This document shows, in pieces, positions 17,119 to 26,398 of a stretch of 64,000 nucleotides of DNA; the stretch's first letter is position 1; each line of letters opens with the position of its first letter. Origin of the DNA: Roseateles_B flavus. GTDB taxonomy: Bacteria; Pseudomonadota; Gammaproteobacteria; Burkholderiales; Burkholderiaceae_C. The stretch spans positions 62,001-126,000 of the forward strand of contig NZ_JBDPZC010000012.1 in assembly GCF_039872765.1 (NCBI RefSeq), given 5' to 3'. The notes below the pieces were generated by a model. It ran no database searches and was not told the origin of the DNA. It saw only the letters and a list, made by a program, of their open reading frames with translations. A program made the position numbers and the translations under genes.

Positions 17119-17143
17119 GGGCCCGCTTTGGCGGGCCTTCGTT
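17119..17143 (+). terminator. Hairpin terminator after the aminopeptidase gene
   Basis: The 7-bp stem GGCCCGC / GCGGGCC (17120-17126 with 17131-17137) has a 4-base TTTG loop and a modest T-containing tail. It is 26 bases after the aminopeptidase stop and just before the convergent GMC oxidoreductase stop, so it may serve both. Confidence 0.6.
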
Positions 17144-17153
17144 CACCCTTGGC

Positions 17154-18806
17154 TCATGCGCGCTGCTGCAGCATCCAGCTGGCGATGCGCTCCGCGATCA
17201 TCAGCGTCGGCGCATTGGTGTTGCCGCTGGTGATGGTGGGCATGAGGCTGGCGTCGGCCACGCGCAGGCCCGCCACGCCGCGCACGCGGCCTTGCGGGTC
17301 GGTCACGGCCAGCGGGTCCTCGGCGCGGCCCATCTTGCAGGTGCCCACGGGGTGGAAGATGGTGGTGGCGATCTCGCCGGCCAGGCGGGTGAGCTCCTCG
17401 TCGCTCTCGTAGGCCGGGCCGGGCTTTACCTCGCGCGGCTGGAAGGGGGCGAGCGCGGGCTGGGCCACGATGCGCCGCGTCAGGCGCAGGCTCTTCGCGG
17501 CGATGCGGCGGTCCCCTTCGGTGCTGAAGTAATTGGGCGCGATGGCGGGCGGCTGGTCCGGATCGCCGCTGCGGATGTTGACGCTGCCGCGGCTGCCGGG
17601 ATTCAGGTTGCACACGCTGGCCGTGAAGGCGTTGAAGCGGTGCAGGGGCTCGCCGAAGGCATCCAGGGACAGCGGCTGCACGTGGTACTCCAGGTCCGGC
17701 CAGCGCAGCTGCGGCGAGGAGCGGGTGAAGGCGCCCAGCTGCGAGGGCGCCATGCTCATGGGGCCGCTGCGCGACCACAGGTACTGCAGGCCGATGCCCA
17801 GCTTGCCCCACCAGTGCGCCGCCTGCGTGTTGAGCGTGCGCGTGCCTTCCACGGCATAGACGGCCCGGATCTGCAGGTGGTCCTGCAGATTCTGGCCGAC
17901 GCCGGGCAGGTCCTGCTGCACCGCAATGCCCAGGGACTGCAGCAGCGCAGCCGGCCCCAGGCCCGAGCACTGCAGGATCTGCGGCGAGCCGATGGCGCCC
18001 GCTGCCAGCACCAGCTCTCCGCCCGGTGCCAGGCGCACCTGCTCCATGCCGTGGGACGTGCGCACCTCGGCGCCTTCGCAGCGCAGGGCGCCTGACTCGT
18101 CGCGGCGCAGCTTCAGCCGGTGCACCGTGGCGCCGGTCCAGAGCTCGAAATTGGGGCGGCCCAGGCAGGTCGGGCGCAGAAAGGCCTTGGCGGCGTTCCA
18201 GCGCAGGCCACCGCGCTGGCTGACCTCGAAATAGCCCACGCCTTCGTTGTTGCCGCCGTTGAAATCCTCGGTGCGCGCAATGCCGGCCTGCTCGGCCGCG
18301 GCGGCGAAGGCGTCCAGGATGTCCCAGCGCAGGCGCTGCTTCTCCACCCGCCATTCGCCGCGGTGGCCATGCAGGGCGCGGAAGGCCTCGTCAGCGCTTC
18401 CCTTCGCGTCGAGTCGCCAGTGGTCCTCGTGCTGCTTGAAGAGAGGCAAGACCTGACCCCAGGACCAGGCGTCCTCGCCGGTGAGCGCCGCCCAGTGCTC
18501 GTAGTCGCGGGACTGGCCGCGCATGTAGATCATGCCGTTGATGCTGGAGCTGCCCCCCAGCACCTTGCCGCGGGGGTAGCGCAGCTGCCGGCCGTTGAGC
18601 CCGGGCTCGGCCTCGGTGTTGTAGAGCCAGTCGGTGCGCGGGTTGCCGATGCAGTGCAGATAGCCGACGGGGATGTGGATCCAGTGGTAGTCGTCCTTGC
18701 CGCCCGCCTCGAGCAGCAGCACGCGCTTGCTCGGGTCGGCGCTCAGGCGGTTGGCCAGCAGGCAGCCGGCGGTGCCGGCACCGACGACGATGGTGTCAAA
18801 GTCCAT
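17154..18806 (-). CDS. GMC-family FAD oxidoreductase (choline dehydrogenase-like)
   Basis: Protein of 550 residues. The N-terminal FAD-binding motif is VVGAGTAGCLLANRLS. GMC signature 1 is in YPRGKVLGGSSSINGMIYMRG, and signature 2 in GAIGSPQILQCSGLGP. The C-terminal catalytic segment has FHPVGTCKMG and DASLMPTITSGNTNAPTLMIAER, giving the active-site His and Asn. The family oxidises primary alcohols; BetA-like members oxidise choline, but no betaine genes are adjacent, so the substrate is open. It lies upstream of a nitronate monooxygenase-like gene in the opposite order of transcription distance (stop of the latter 21 bases from this start), suggesting one transcript. Confidence 0.9.
   Translation of the reverse strand: MDFDTIVVGAGTAGCLLANRLSADPSKRVLLLEAGGKDDYHWIHIPVGYLHCIGNPRTDWLYNTEAEPGLNGRQLRYPRGKVLGGSSSINGMIYMRGQSRDYEHWAALTGEDAWSWGQVLPLFKQHEDHWRLDAKGSADEAFRALHGHRGEWRVEKQRLRWDILDAFAAAAEQAGIARTEDFNGGNNEGVGYFEVSQRGGLRWNAAKAFLRPTCLGRPNFELWTGATVHRLKLRRDESGALRCEGAEVRTSHGMEQVRLAPGGELVLAAGAIGSPQILQCSGLGPAALLQSLGIAVQQDLPGVGQNLQDHLQIRAVYAVEGTRTLNTQAAHWWGKLGIGLQYLWSRSGPMSMAPSQLGAFTRSSPQLRWPDLEYHVQPLSLDAFGEPLHRFNAFTASVCNLNPGSRGSVNIRSGDPDQPPAIAPNYFSTEGDRRIAAKSLRLTRRIVAQPALAPFQPREVKPGPAYESDEELTRLAGEIATTIFHPVGTCKMGRAEDPLAVTDPQGRVRGVAGLRVADASLMPTITSGNTNAPTLMIAERIASWMLQQRA
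18446..18459 (-). repeat. Copy of the 14-base repeat GGGTCAGGTCTTGC
   Basis: Exact copy in minus orientation inside the GMC oxidoreductase gene, coding for part of WGQVLPLF. This region is conserved in GMC proteins (usually DVLPYF), so coincidence is possible, but the codons are atypical for this genome. Confidence 0.45.
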
Positions 18807-18827
18807 GGGCTTGATTTCTCCAGGGGG

Positions 18828-19862
18828 TCAAGCCCAGCCAGCGGCCAGCTCACGGACCAGTTGGGCCGCGGGCTTGGTGCGGGCCAGTGGGAGGGCCTGA
18901 CCGGCCCAGAGACTCATGTAATCGGCCCGGCCCTGGGCGGCGCCGGCCTGGCGCAGCGGGCGGCTCAGTGCATTCGGGATGGGGAAGTCCGGCAGCGGCG
19001 CGTCGGCCATCTCGCGGGTGAATGCGTTGGCCAGGCCGCGGGCCTCGCGGCCCGAGAAGGCGCGGGTGAGCGTGGAGTCGGCATCGCGCGCCTGCAGCAG
19101 GGCCTCGCGGTAGGCGGGCGACAGCGGGCATTCCTCGGCCAGCAGGAAGGCCGTGCCCACCGCGGCAGCCGTGGCGCCGAGCGCGCGGGCGGCGGCCATG
19201 CCGCGGGCATCGGCAATGCCGCCGGCGGCGATCACCGGCACGTAGAGCGCATCCACCAGCTGAGGCACCAGGGCTATCGTGCCGATCAACGCGCCTTCGG
19301 GGCGGCCCAGAAAGCCTCCGCGATGGCCGCCAGCCTCGCAGCCCTGTGCCACGACGGCATGCACGCCGCTGTCTTGCAACTGCAGGGCCTCGCTGACCTG
19401 GGTGGCCGTGCCGAGCACGACCCGGCCCTCGTCGCGCAGGGCCTGGACCAGCGCCGGCCCCGGATCACCGAAGGCAAAGCTCACCACGGCCGGCTGCAGC
19501 TCGCGCACCACGGCCAGCTGGGCTTCGAAGTCCTCCTCGCAGGCAGCGGGCAGCTCGGGCACGGGCAGGCCCAGGGCCTGGGCATGCGGCGCGAGGCGCT
19601 GGCGGTAGGCCTCGACCTGCGCGCTGTCGACGCTCCAGGGCTGCGGGCAGAAGAGGTTGATGCCGAAGGGCTTGTCGCTGCGGGCGCGGATGTCGGCCAC
19701 CACGGTGCGGATGCGCGCCGGGCTCAGGTAGGCCGCGCCCAGCTGACCCAGGCCGCCGGCCTCGCTGACGGCCGCCACCAGGGCCGCGCTGGCGGCCTCG
19801 CCGGCCATGGGCGCCATCAGCACGGGCGTGGGGATGCCCAATTTCTGCAGAAAGCTCTTCAT
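18828..19862 (-). CDS. Nitronate monooxygenase family FMN enzyme
   Basis: TIM-barrel flavoprotein of 344 residues related to 2-nitropropane dioxygenase, which oxidises toxic alkyl nitronates. Family features are the N-terminal PVLMAPMAGEAASAALVAAVSEAGGLGQLGAAYLSP, KPFGINLF, and the FMN phosphate and active-site region VVAQGCEAGGHRG (with the catalytic His), then VPVIAAGGIADARGMAAA. The start at 19862 (MKSFLQKLG) is the natural beginning of the barrel. It sits between a MarC gene (11 bases upstream) and the GMC oxidoreductase, all on the minus strand, and may be co-transcribed. Confidence 0.88.
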   Translation of the reverse strand: MKSFLQKLGIPTPVLMAPMAGEAASAALVAAVSEAGGLGQLGAAYLSPARIRTVVADIRARSDKPFGINLFCPQPWSVDSAQVEAYRQRLAPHAQALGLPVPELPAACEEDFEAQLAVVRELQPAVVSFAFGDPGPALVQALRDEGRVVLGTATQVSEALQLQDSGVHAVVAQGCEAGGHRGGFLGRPEGALIGTIALVPQLVDALYVPVIAAGGIADARGMAAARALGATAAAVGTAFLLAEECPLSPAYREALLQARDADSTLTRAFSGREARGLANAFTREMADAPLPDFPIPNALSRPLRQAGAAQGRADYMSLWAGQALPLARTKPAAQLVRELAAGWA

Positions 19863-19873
19863 GGCCGGTCCTT

Positions 19874-20515
19874 TCAGTTGGACAGGTGTGATGCCAGTAC
19901 CGGGAAGAGCTTGATCAGGCCGTCCTGGAGCAGCTCCACGGCCAGTGCGGCCAGGATCAGGCCCATCAGCCGGGTCATGATGTTGATGCCGGTCTGGCCC
20001 AGCACGCGGGCGATGCGGCCGGACGCGGAGAAGACGAGGTAGGTCACCAGCCCCACCACCACGCCATAGCCCACCAGCACGCCCAGCTCCCACCAGTGCC
20101 GGGTCTTGTCCGCGTAGATCACCATGGTGGAGATGGTGGCCGGGCCGGTCAGCAGCGGAATGGTCAGCGGCACGACGGCGATGCTGGCGCCGCTGCTGAG
20201 CTTGGCCTCGCCTTCGCTGAGGTCCTCGGGCCGGCTTTCGGCGGGGCGGGCATTGAGCATCTGCAGCGCGCTGATCAGCAGCAGCACGCCGCCGCCCACC
20301 TGGAAGCTGGCCAGCGAGATGTTGAAGAAGTCCAGCACCTTGAGCCCGGCCAGCGCGCTGATGGAGATCACCAGGAAGGCTGTGAGCGAGCTGACGCGCA
20401 CCGTGTGCCGGCGCTGCTCGGCGCCCTGGTCCTGGGTGAAGTGGATGAAGAAGGGCACCACGCCGATCGGGTTGACGATGGCCAGCAGGGCGATCAGGGG
20501 CTTGACGATGTCCAT
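19874..20515 (-). CDS. MarC family integral membrane protein
   Basis: Protein of 213 residues with six hydrophobic helices, typical of the MarC/UPF0056 family. The family pattern is seen in ALLAIVNPIGVVPFFIHFT near the start and SIAVVPLTIPLLTGPATISTMVIYA in the second half. The function of the family is unknown; an early link to multiple antibiotic resistance was not upheld. The gene begins 22 bases before the end of the upstream cobalamin-binding protein gene, so the two are probably translationally coupled. Confidence 0.88.
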   Translation of the reverse strand: MDIVKPLIALLAIVNPIGVVPFFIHFTQDQGAEQRRHTVRVSSLTAFLVISISALAGLKVLDFFNISLASFQVGGGVLLLISALQMLNARPAESRPEDLSEGEAKLSSGASIAVVPLTIPLLTGPATISTMVIYADKTRHWWELGVLVGYGVVVGLVTYLVFSASGRIARVLGQTGINIMTRLMGLILAALAVELLQDGLIKLFPVLASHLSN

Positions 20516-21282
20516 CCACGCGTCTCCATCAGGTAGTGAAGGCCGGCCGCGGCGCGCGGGCCGTACCAGCTGAGCAGCTCGCCGTCGACCAGGCGCACGC
20601 GCGCCTGCGGGCACAGGGCCTGGGCGGCGTCGAGGTGGCTGGCATTGAAACTGTAGGGTTCCGAGCTGAGCAGCACCTCGTCGATCTCGTGCAGCCAGGC
20701 TTCGTCGCCCTGGATCACCGGATAGCGTGCGGCGCCGGTCTCGCCGCCGTCCATGTCCGGCCAGCTCAGCCAGCCGACCTCGGCCAGCATGCGGGCGATG
20801 TAGGTGTTGCGCGCCACGCCCATCCAGGGATCCTTCCAGATCAGGTAGAGCACGCGCCGCGGGGGCCAGGTCTTGCCTCGCGCGGCCAGCAGCGCTTGTG
20901 CCAGGGCTTGCTGCAGCGCCGCGGCGCGCGCCGCCACGCCGGGCAGGTGGCCGAAATGCGTCTGCAGCTGGGCGATCAGGGCTGCGTTGTCCTGCGGCCC
21001 CTGGGGGTGGGTGACGATGATCTCGGGCACGAACTCGCGCAGGGCCTCGGCGGTCTCGGCGCGGTTCTCGTCCATGTTCACGATGACGTGGCTGGGCGCG
21101 AGGCGGCGCAGCTTGTCGAGGTTGACGTCCTTGGTGCCGCCGACCTTGGGAACCTCGGCCACCTCATGGGCCGGGTGGATGCAGAAGCCGGTGCGAGCGA
21201 CCAGCCAGGGACGCAGGCCCAGCGCGATCAGCAGCTCGGTGATGGAAGGCACCAGGGAGGCGATGCGGGGCGCTGCGCTCAC
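20494..21282 (-). CDS. Cobalamin-binding-like protein of the BtuF fold, cytosolic
   Basis: Protein of 262 residues with the helical-backbone metal receptor fold used by BtuF and iron-siderophore binding proteins: RIASLVPSITELLIALGL, VPKVGGTKDVNLDKLRRLAPSHVIVN, and the C-terminal DEVLLSSEPYSF. Unlike BtuF it has no signal peptide, and this cytosolic subgroup is usually annotated as cobalamin-binding. Its role is not established. The start is a GTG at 21282 whose sequence GTGA overlaps the TGA of the upstream membrane protein gene by 4 bases. No BtuCD genes are present here. Confidence 0.8.
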   Translation of the reverse strand: MSAAPRIASLVPSITELLIALGLRPWLVARTGFCIHPAHEVAEVPKVGGTKDVNLDKLRRLAPSHVIVNMDENRAETAEALREFVPEIIVTHPQGPQDNAALIAQLQTHFGHLPGVAARAAALQQALAQALLAARGKTWPPRRVLYLIWKDPWMGVARNTYIARMLAEVGWLSWPDMDGGETGAARYPVIQGDEAWLHEIDEVLLSSEPYSFNASHLDAAQALCPQARVRLVDGELLSWYGPRAAAGLHYLMETRGWTSSSP

Positions 21283-22199
21283 AGCTGGGCTTCCTCGGCC
21301 GGCGGCTCGGTCAGCGCCAGCCACACGGCGCAGCAGCCGCGCAGATAGAACAGGGCCGGCAGCACCAGGGCCAGGGCGAAGACCACGCCGCCGCCCGTCT
21401 GCACGGCCAGGCCGGCGGCGCTGGTGTTGATGGGCGTGCCGGCCGCGCCCAGGCTGCGCAGCCCGCGCCCGAACAGTCCGGCCATCAGCTGCTGCGGCGG
21501 AAGCTCGATGCCGGCCGCCCAGGGCACCAGCAGGGCCATGGCCTGGCCGCCGCCGACGACGACCACGCTGACGCAGGCGCTCACCAGGGCCGAAATGCCC
21601 AGCACGCCCACCATCAGCACCGCGGTGTCCAGCAGGCGCCAGCGCAGCAGCCCGGCCAGCTTGCGCAGGGCCCGGGCGGGGGGCAGTCCGGACCAGATCG
21701 AGGGCCCGGTGAGCGGCCCCACCATCACCATCAGCGTCAGGAGCATGCCGCCGAACAATCCCACACCCAAGGGCACCAGGGCACTCAGCAGCGGCGGACC
21801 CACATGGGGCAGGCGGGACAGGCTCAGCAGCCCCAGCATCAGGGCCGTCAGCAAGCCGGCCGTGGACAGCATGGCAACCAAGCACAAGAGCACGCGAGGA
21901 GCAATACGAAGACTGTCATAGGCAGCATCGCGCAGGTCCCGGATGGGGTGCCCGCGGGCCTGGTCCATCAGCAGCAGGCCGGTGCTGTTGACACCCAGGA
22001 ACACGATGCACAGGGCGGCGCAGCCCCACAGGGCGCCGCGCCAGGTCAGTTCACGCGCCAGATCGGCCTCGGCGGCACCCAGCATCAGGCCGGCCAGACA
22101 GAAGGAGGCCAGCAGGGCGCGGAATGCGGCGCCATTGCGGGCGGCATCCAGGCTGGACAGGAGGCGCGTGAGGGTGTGGGGGTTGAGACTGGAGTTCAC
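21279..22199 (-). CDS. Multi-pass membrane protein of unknown function
   Basis: Protein of 306 residues with about seven hydrophobic segments, for example ALLASFCLAGLMLGAAEA, LLCLVAMLSTAGLLTALMLGLLSL and VVFALALVLPALFYLRGCCAVWLAL. I recognise no family motif; the layout recalls YIP1/DUF-type inner-membrane proteins. It is the first gene of a run 22199-19874 (this gene, cobalamin-binding-like protein, MarC) with overlapping starts and stops, possibly continuing into the nitronate monooxygenase and GMC genes. Confidence 0.7.
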   Translation of the reverse strand: MNSSLNPHTLTRLLSSLDAARNGAAFRALLASFCLAGLMLGAAEADLARELTWRGALWGCAALCIVFLGVNSTGLLLMDQARGHPIRDLRDAAYDSLRIAPRVLLCLVAMLSTAGLLTALMLGLLSLSRLPHVGPPLLSALVPLGVGLFGGMLLTLMVMVGPLTGPSIWSGLPPARALRKLAGLLRWRLLDTAVLMVGVLGISALVSACVSVVVVGGGQAMALLVPWAAGIELPPQQLMAGLFGRGLRSLGAAGTPINTSAAGLAVQTGGGVVFALALVLPALFYLRGCCAVWLALTEPPAEEAQL

Positions 22200-22321
22200 G
22201 GGGGCGCGGGCTTTCGCTGCATCTTAGCGAGGCCGGGTCGCCCCTCAGGACTGCCACGGGAATTGCTCGCTAACCCTAGTCGCAGCCGCCGATTTGTGCT
22301 GGAATGCGCCCAACCAAGGGT

Positions 22322-22349
22322 TTGTACTGGTTTCCAGACGGCGTCTAAA
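22322..22349 (+). promoter_or_regulatory. Candidate promoter of the RNA-binding protein gene
   Basis: TTGTAC (22322-22327) and TCTAAA (22344-22349) are separated by 16 bases, in the 296-base non-coding stretch upstream of the RRM gene. The resulting 5' untranslated region would be about 140 bases and contains a GGCGC-TTT-GCGCC hairpin. A long leader is usual for cold-inducible RNA-binding protein genes. The rest of the stretch (22200-22321) shows nothing else. Confidence 0.4.
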
Positions 22350-22495
22350 AACAACAGTCCGCAGAGGGCGCTTTGCGCCGTCAGAAAGGCTCCGCCCATA
22401 ATCGGCAACCTGTGTCTGGATGCAGCGCCTTCGGTTGAATGGTTCACGATGGGTTGAAGCTCCACATGGTTATTTGGTATTGAAAGGGCTTCCCC

Positions 22496-22963
<468 letters not shown>

Positions 22964-23005
22964 TCGCCTGGGCAGGGCTGAACCCCGTTCAGCCCCTGCA
23001 AAGAG

Positions 23006-23033
23006 AAGCACCCTCGACGAGGGTGCTTTTTTT
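23006..23033 (+). terminator. Strong intrinsic terminator after the RRM gene
   Basis: The 8-bp stem GCACCCTC / GAGGGTGC (23008-23015 with 23019-23026), extendable by flanking A-T pairs, has a 3-base loop followed by seven Ts. It is 45 bases after the stop codon. Confidence 0.92.
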
Positions 23034-23134
23034 ATGCCTGTCCTGAGGTCTGCCGCCCGGGCCTCGGCCCGGGGTAGGGCATCGCAGGCACCCCTGGGGG
23101 GCACTGCGGGCGCCGGCGGCCCGTGGTGGAGCGA

Positions 23135-25456
23135 TCAGCGGCCGAACACGGTGCTGTACTTGGCGAACCACTCCTTCTGCGTCGCCTCGCCGGGTTGGCG
23201 GCGGGTGTGGGTGTAGCCCACGCTGAAGGCGCTGCTGAGGCCCTGGCGGCGCTGGTAGACCAGGGATTGCGTGAAGGCATGGCGGCGGTCCTCTTCCAGG
23301 GCGCCGTCCGGCATGCGGCTCAGGCCGCGCTGCTGCAGGATCAGGCGCAGGGAGTCCTGCGCGCTGAAATGCAGCACCGCCAGGGACTGCCCCAGCCACT
23401 CCTGCAGCGAACGCTGGCGCTGCGGGCCGCGCACGTCGGACCAGCCCAGGTGCTGGTTCCACTCCAGGGCCATCTGGGCCGGCAGGTTGAAGCGGAAGTT
23501 GGCGTCGATGGCCAGCGTCTGGCCACGACCCAGGCGGTCCGCCTCGACGTCCAGCCGGCGGCCGAATTCGTAGTCGATGCTGAACAGGCTGAACCAGGGC
23601 GAGGGGTTGAGGATGAAGCCCAGGTTGACCGTGCGGGGCTGGTGCAGGACGCCCGTGGGCGAGGCCCGTTGCGCATCCAGCCCCAGATGGGCCCAGAACT
23701 CGAACTTACGCGCCGAGGTGAACCAGACACCCGGCTGCACCAGACGCTCGATCACCTGGCCGGACGGGATGCCGAACTCGGCGTCGGCCAGGGTACTGGC
23801 CTGGGCCAGCTTGAGCTGCCATTCGAACTCGTAAGCCGGCCAGGTGATGCCCGTGCCGGGCAGGCCCAGGGTCTGGCTGCCCATGCGGCGGTTGATCTGG
23901 GCGGTGAGGCGTTGCACGCCGGTCTGGTTGACGAAGCCGTTGTCATTGGCGAAGCGGGGGCTCAGCCGTTCCAGGTGGACGGAATTGGCCCAGTCCTCGC
24001 TGCGATGCCGGCCCTCGACCCAGACATAGCTGCCGCTCTGTGCCGACTGGCGCAGGGGCTGGTCGTCGGCGTCAAAGCCCAGGGTGGTGCTGGACAGCAG
24101 CACATGGCCCCGCACGCTGGCCTGCTCGCTGAGGTTGCCGTGGAAATCGCTGCCCAGCACCCAGTTGTGCCGGCCCAGGCCATAGTCGCGGATGGAGACC
24201 AGGCCCGCCGCGCCCCATTGGTCGAATTGCTGATGCAGGCGGGCGAAGCTGGCCTGCGAACTCAGGTGCTGGGGCAGACGCTCCAGGGTCTCGTAGGCAT
24301 TGGAGCGGAAGATCTTGCCGCCGCCCTTGTCGCGCAGGCTGAGGAAGGTGCCCTCGGCCTCGGCGCCCCGCCAGGTGGCGCGCAGGCCCCAGTTCGGATC
24401 GGTGATGGCGCGGGAGTAGAAGGCAGCCAGGCCACGCGCCTGCCCGCTGTCGTCCGGCTGGCCCTTGCCCGTCACGTCCTGGCTCTCCAGGAAGAAGGGG
24501 CGCTTCTCGGTGAGCTGCAGGGCGAAGCGGGTGTTGCCTGTGAGCTGGGGCACGTCCAGCTCCACCTGGGAGAAGTCGGGGTTCAGGGTGGCGTCCACCA
24601 CCCAGTCGGCGCGCGGGCGCCATTTGAGCTCCAGGCCCAGGCTGGCGTCGTTCTGGCGGCTGAAGGGCGCACCGGCGCTGCGCTCCTCGTGGCGGCGCAG
24701 GGTCAGCTCGGGCCGCAACTCGACGAAGCTGCGCTCGCGCACGGTCTGCACCAGGTCTCCCAGGCCCTCGATGGGCTGCAGCTCGGCGATGTTGTGCAGG
24801 GAGTCCTGGGTCAGCGGGGCTGACACCAGGAAGACGTTCTCATCGCGCGGGACGCTGCGTCCCACCATCATCCGCCAGTCCGCACCGCCCTGGTAGGGGT
24901 AGCGCAGGGTCGACAGCGGCCAGCGCAGCTCGATGCTGTAGCCGTCAGGCAGCCGCTGGGCTGCGGCCTGCACGTCGAAGTCGGGGGCGAAGTCCTCCAC
25001 GTCGTCCACCGCGGCGATGCTGCCGTCGGCCACCACGCCATTGGCGCCCACGCGCACGAACTGCGCGGTGCGGCGCTGGCCCATGGGATCGAGGAAGACG
25101 ACGACATAGTCCTGGTCCCGCTTGACCTGGTCCCGGCGCACCAGCGGCGCACGGATCTGCTCGGGGTGCTCGTCGTAGCAGCGGATGCCGATCACGAGCG
25201 CGTCCTTGTCGGCGACGACCTGCACCGTGGTGCGCCAGCGTGCGGGCTTCTTGTCCTGCGGCTGCAGCTGAATGAAGCTGTCGTGGATGGGCGCCTGCGC
25301 CCAGATGGCTTCGTCGAGACGGCCATCGATCCGTGCATTCGCATGGTCCACGCGCAAGGCCTTGGGCCAGGGCATGTCGGGAAGGTCTGCGTGGGCCTGC
25401 GGCAAGCCCAGCAGGGCAAGGCAGGCCATCGCGACCGCGTGGCGAGTTCTGTTCAT
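23135..25456 (-). CDS. DUF5916-type exported protein with CBM9-like N-terminus
   Basis: Protein of 773 residues with a signal peptide (AVAMACLALLGLPQAHA). Residues of about 30-220 resemble a carbohydrate-binding family 9-like domain (ARIDGRLDEAIWAQA at its start, then DYVVVFLDPMGQRRTAQFVRVGANG). The remainder, about 550 residues, is rich in alternating aromatic residues and looks like an outer-membrane beta-barrel (DUF5916). LTEKRPFFLESQDV is a family-like stretch. Function is unknown; related proteins sit in outer membranes of many Gram-negatives. The start at 25456 is fixed by the signal peptide and an excellent AAGGAGGA ribosome binding site 5-10 bases upstream. Confidence 0.85.
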   Translation of the reverse strand: MNRTRHAVAMACLALLGLPQAHADLPDMPWPKALRVDHANARIDGRLDEAIWAQAPIHDSFIQLQPQDKKPARWRTTVQVVADKDALVIGIRCYDEHPEQIRAPLVRRDQVKRDQDYVVVFLDPMGQRRTAQFVRVGANGVVADGSIAAVDDVEDFAPDFDVQAAAQRLPDGYSIELRWPLSTLRYPYQGGADWRMMVGRSVPRDENVFLVSAPLTQDSLHNIAELQPIEGLGDLVQTVRERSFVELRPELTLRRHEERSAGAPFSRQNDASLGLELKWRPRADWVVDATLNPDFSQVELDVPQLTGNTRFALQLTEKRPFFLESQDVTGKGQPDDSGQARGLAAFYSRAITDPNWGLRATWRGAEAEGTFLSLRDKGGGKIFRSNAYETLERLPQHLSSQASFARLHQQFDQWGAAGLVSIRDYGLGRHNWVLGSDFHGNLSEQASVRGHVLLSSTTLGFDADDQPLRQSAQSGSYVWVEGRHRSEDWANSVHLERLSPRFANDNGFVNQTGVQRLTAQINRRMGSQTLGLPGTGITWPAYEFEWQLKLAQASTLADAEFGIPSGQVIERLVQPGVWFTSARKFEFWAHLGLDAQRASPTGVLHQPRTVNLGFILNPSPWFSLFSIDYEFGRRLDVEADRLGRGQTLAIDANFRFNLPAQMALEWNQHLGWSDVRGPQRQRSLQEWLGQSLAVLHFSAQDSLRLILQQRGLSRMPDGALEEDRRHAFTQSLVYQRRQGLSSAFSVGYTHTRRQPGEATQKEWFAKYSTVFGR

Positions 25457-25601
25457 GGCTCCTCCTTCTCGCGCGCTTTGTTTTTGGACGCGAGGCTCCC
25501 GTGCCCGTCGGGATTCCATTCGGGCGCGCGGAGTGTAGGGAGCCGGTGTGCGGCTCGCACGCAAAGGCGTGCGCAGTCAGGGGATGCTTGTGGCGCCGGG
25601 C

Positions 25602-26381
25602 TTACTCGCCCTCTCGGTGTTTACGCGGACGCCCCGCCAGCAGCCGGTCATACAGGGCATTGGGCAGCAGGCGCAGAACCCGCGCCACCATGCCCATCTG
25701 CCAGGGAATGACGCGGAATCCATGCCCGGCCTGGATGCTGCGATAGGCTGCTCTGGCAAAGCTTTCAGCAGACATCAGGAAAGGCATGTGATAGCGATTG
25801 CGCCGGGTCAGCGGCGTGTCGATGTAGCCCGGTGCGATGGTGGTGACGCGCACGCCGAATGGGCGGCATTCGCCCCGCAGGCTCTCGCAGTAGCTGATCA
25901 CTGCGGCCTTGCTGGAGCAGTAGGCCGCATGCCCCGGCAGGCCTCGGATGCCGGCCACGCTGGCGATGCCCACCAGGCTGCCGCTGCGCCGCGCATTCAT
26001 GGGCGCGATGAAGGGATGGAAGGTGGCGGCCAGGCCGATGTTGTTGGTCGCGTAGAGGCGCTGCATCACGGCCAGGTCCTCGTAGATGGCGCTGTCCATG
26101 CCCACCGAGATGCCGGCATTGGCGATCACCACATCCGGCAGACCCTGCTCGGCAATGCAGTGGCGGCCGGCCTCGACGATGGACTCGACCTGGCTCACGT
26201 CCGCACAGTAGACGCGCCAGCGTGCGGCCTCCAGTCCCTGCTCCCGGGCCCAGCGCGCCATCTCCTCGGTGCGGCGGGCCACGAGGGCCAGGCGCCAGCC
26301 CTGCCGGTAGAACTCGAGGGCCATGGCCTGGCCCAGGCCGCTGGAGGCGCCGGTGATGTAGACGAGGGGGGCTTGGTTCAT
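25602..26381 (-). CDS. Short-chain dehydrogenase/reductase
   Basis: NAD(P)-dependent oxidoreductase of 259 residues with a classical SDR core: the nucleotide-binding motif TGASSGLG, NAG in VIANAGIS, a catalytic Ser in GIASVAGIRG, and the YxxxK pair in AAYCSSKAA. The C-terminal segment is DIAPGYIDTP-like (TIAPGYIDTPLTRRN). It lies 17 bases downstream of lptC, in the place where lptA would be expected, and may be co-transcribed with the lipopolysaccharide genes. Substrate unknown. Confidence 0.92.
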   Translation of the reverse strand: MNQAPLVYITGASSGLGQAMALEFYRQGWRLALVARRTEEMARWAREQGLEAARWRVYCADVSQVESIVEAGRHCIAEQGLPDVVIANAGISVGMDSAIYEDLAVMQRLYATNNIGLAATFHPFIAPMNARRSGSLVGIASVAGIRGLPGHAAYCSSKAAVISYCESLRGECRPFGVRVTTIAPGYIDTPLTRRNRYHMPFLMSAESFARAAYRSIQAGHGFRVIPWQMGMVARVLRLLPNALYDRLLAGRPRKHREGE

Positions 26382-26398
26382 GGCAGGTCGGGCAGGGC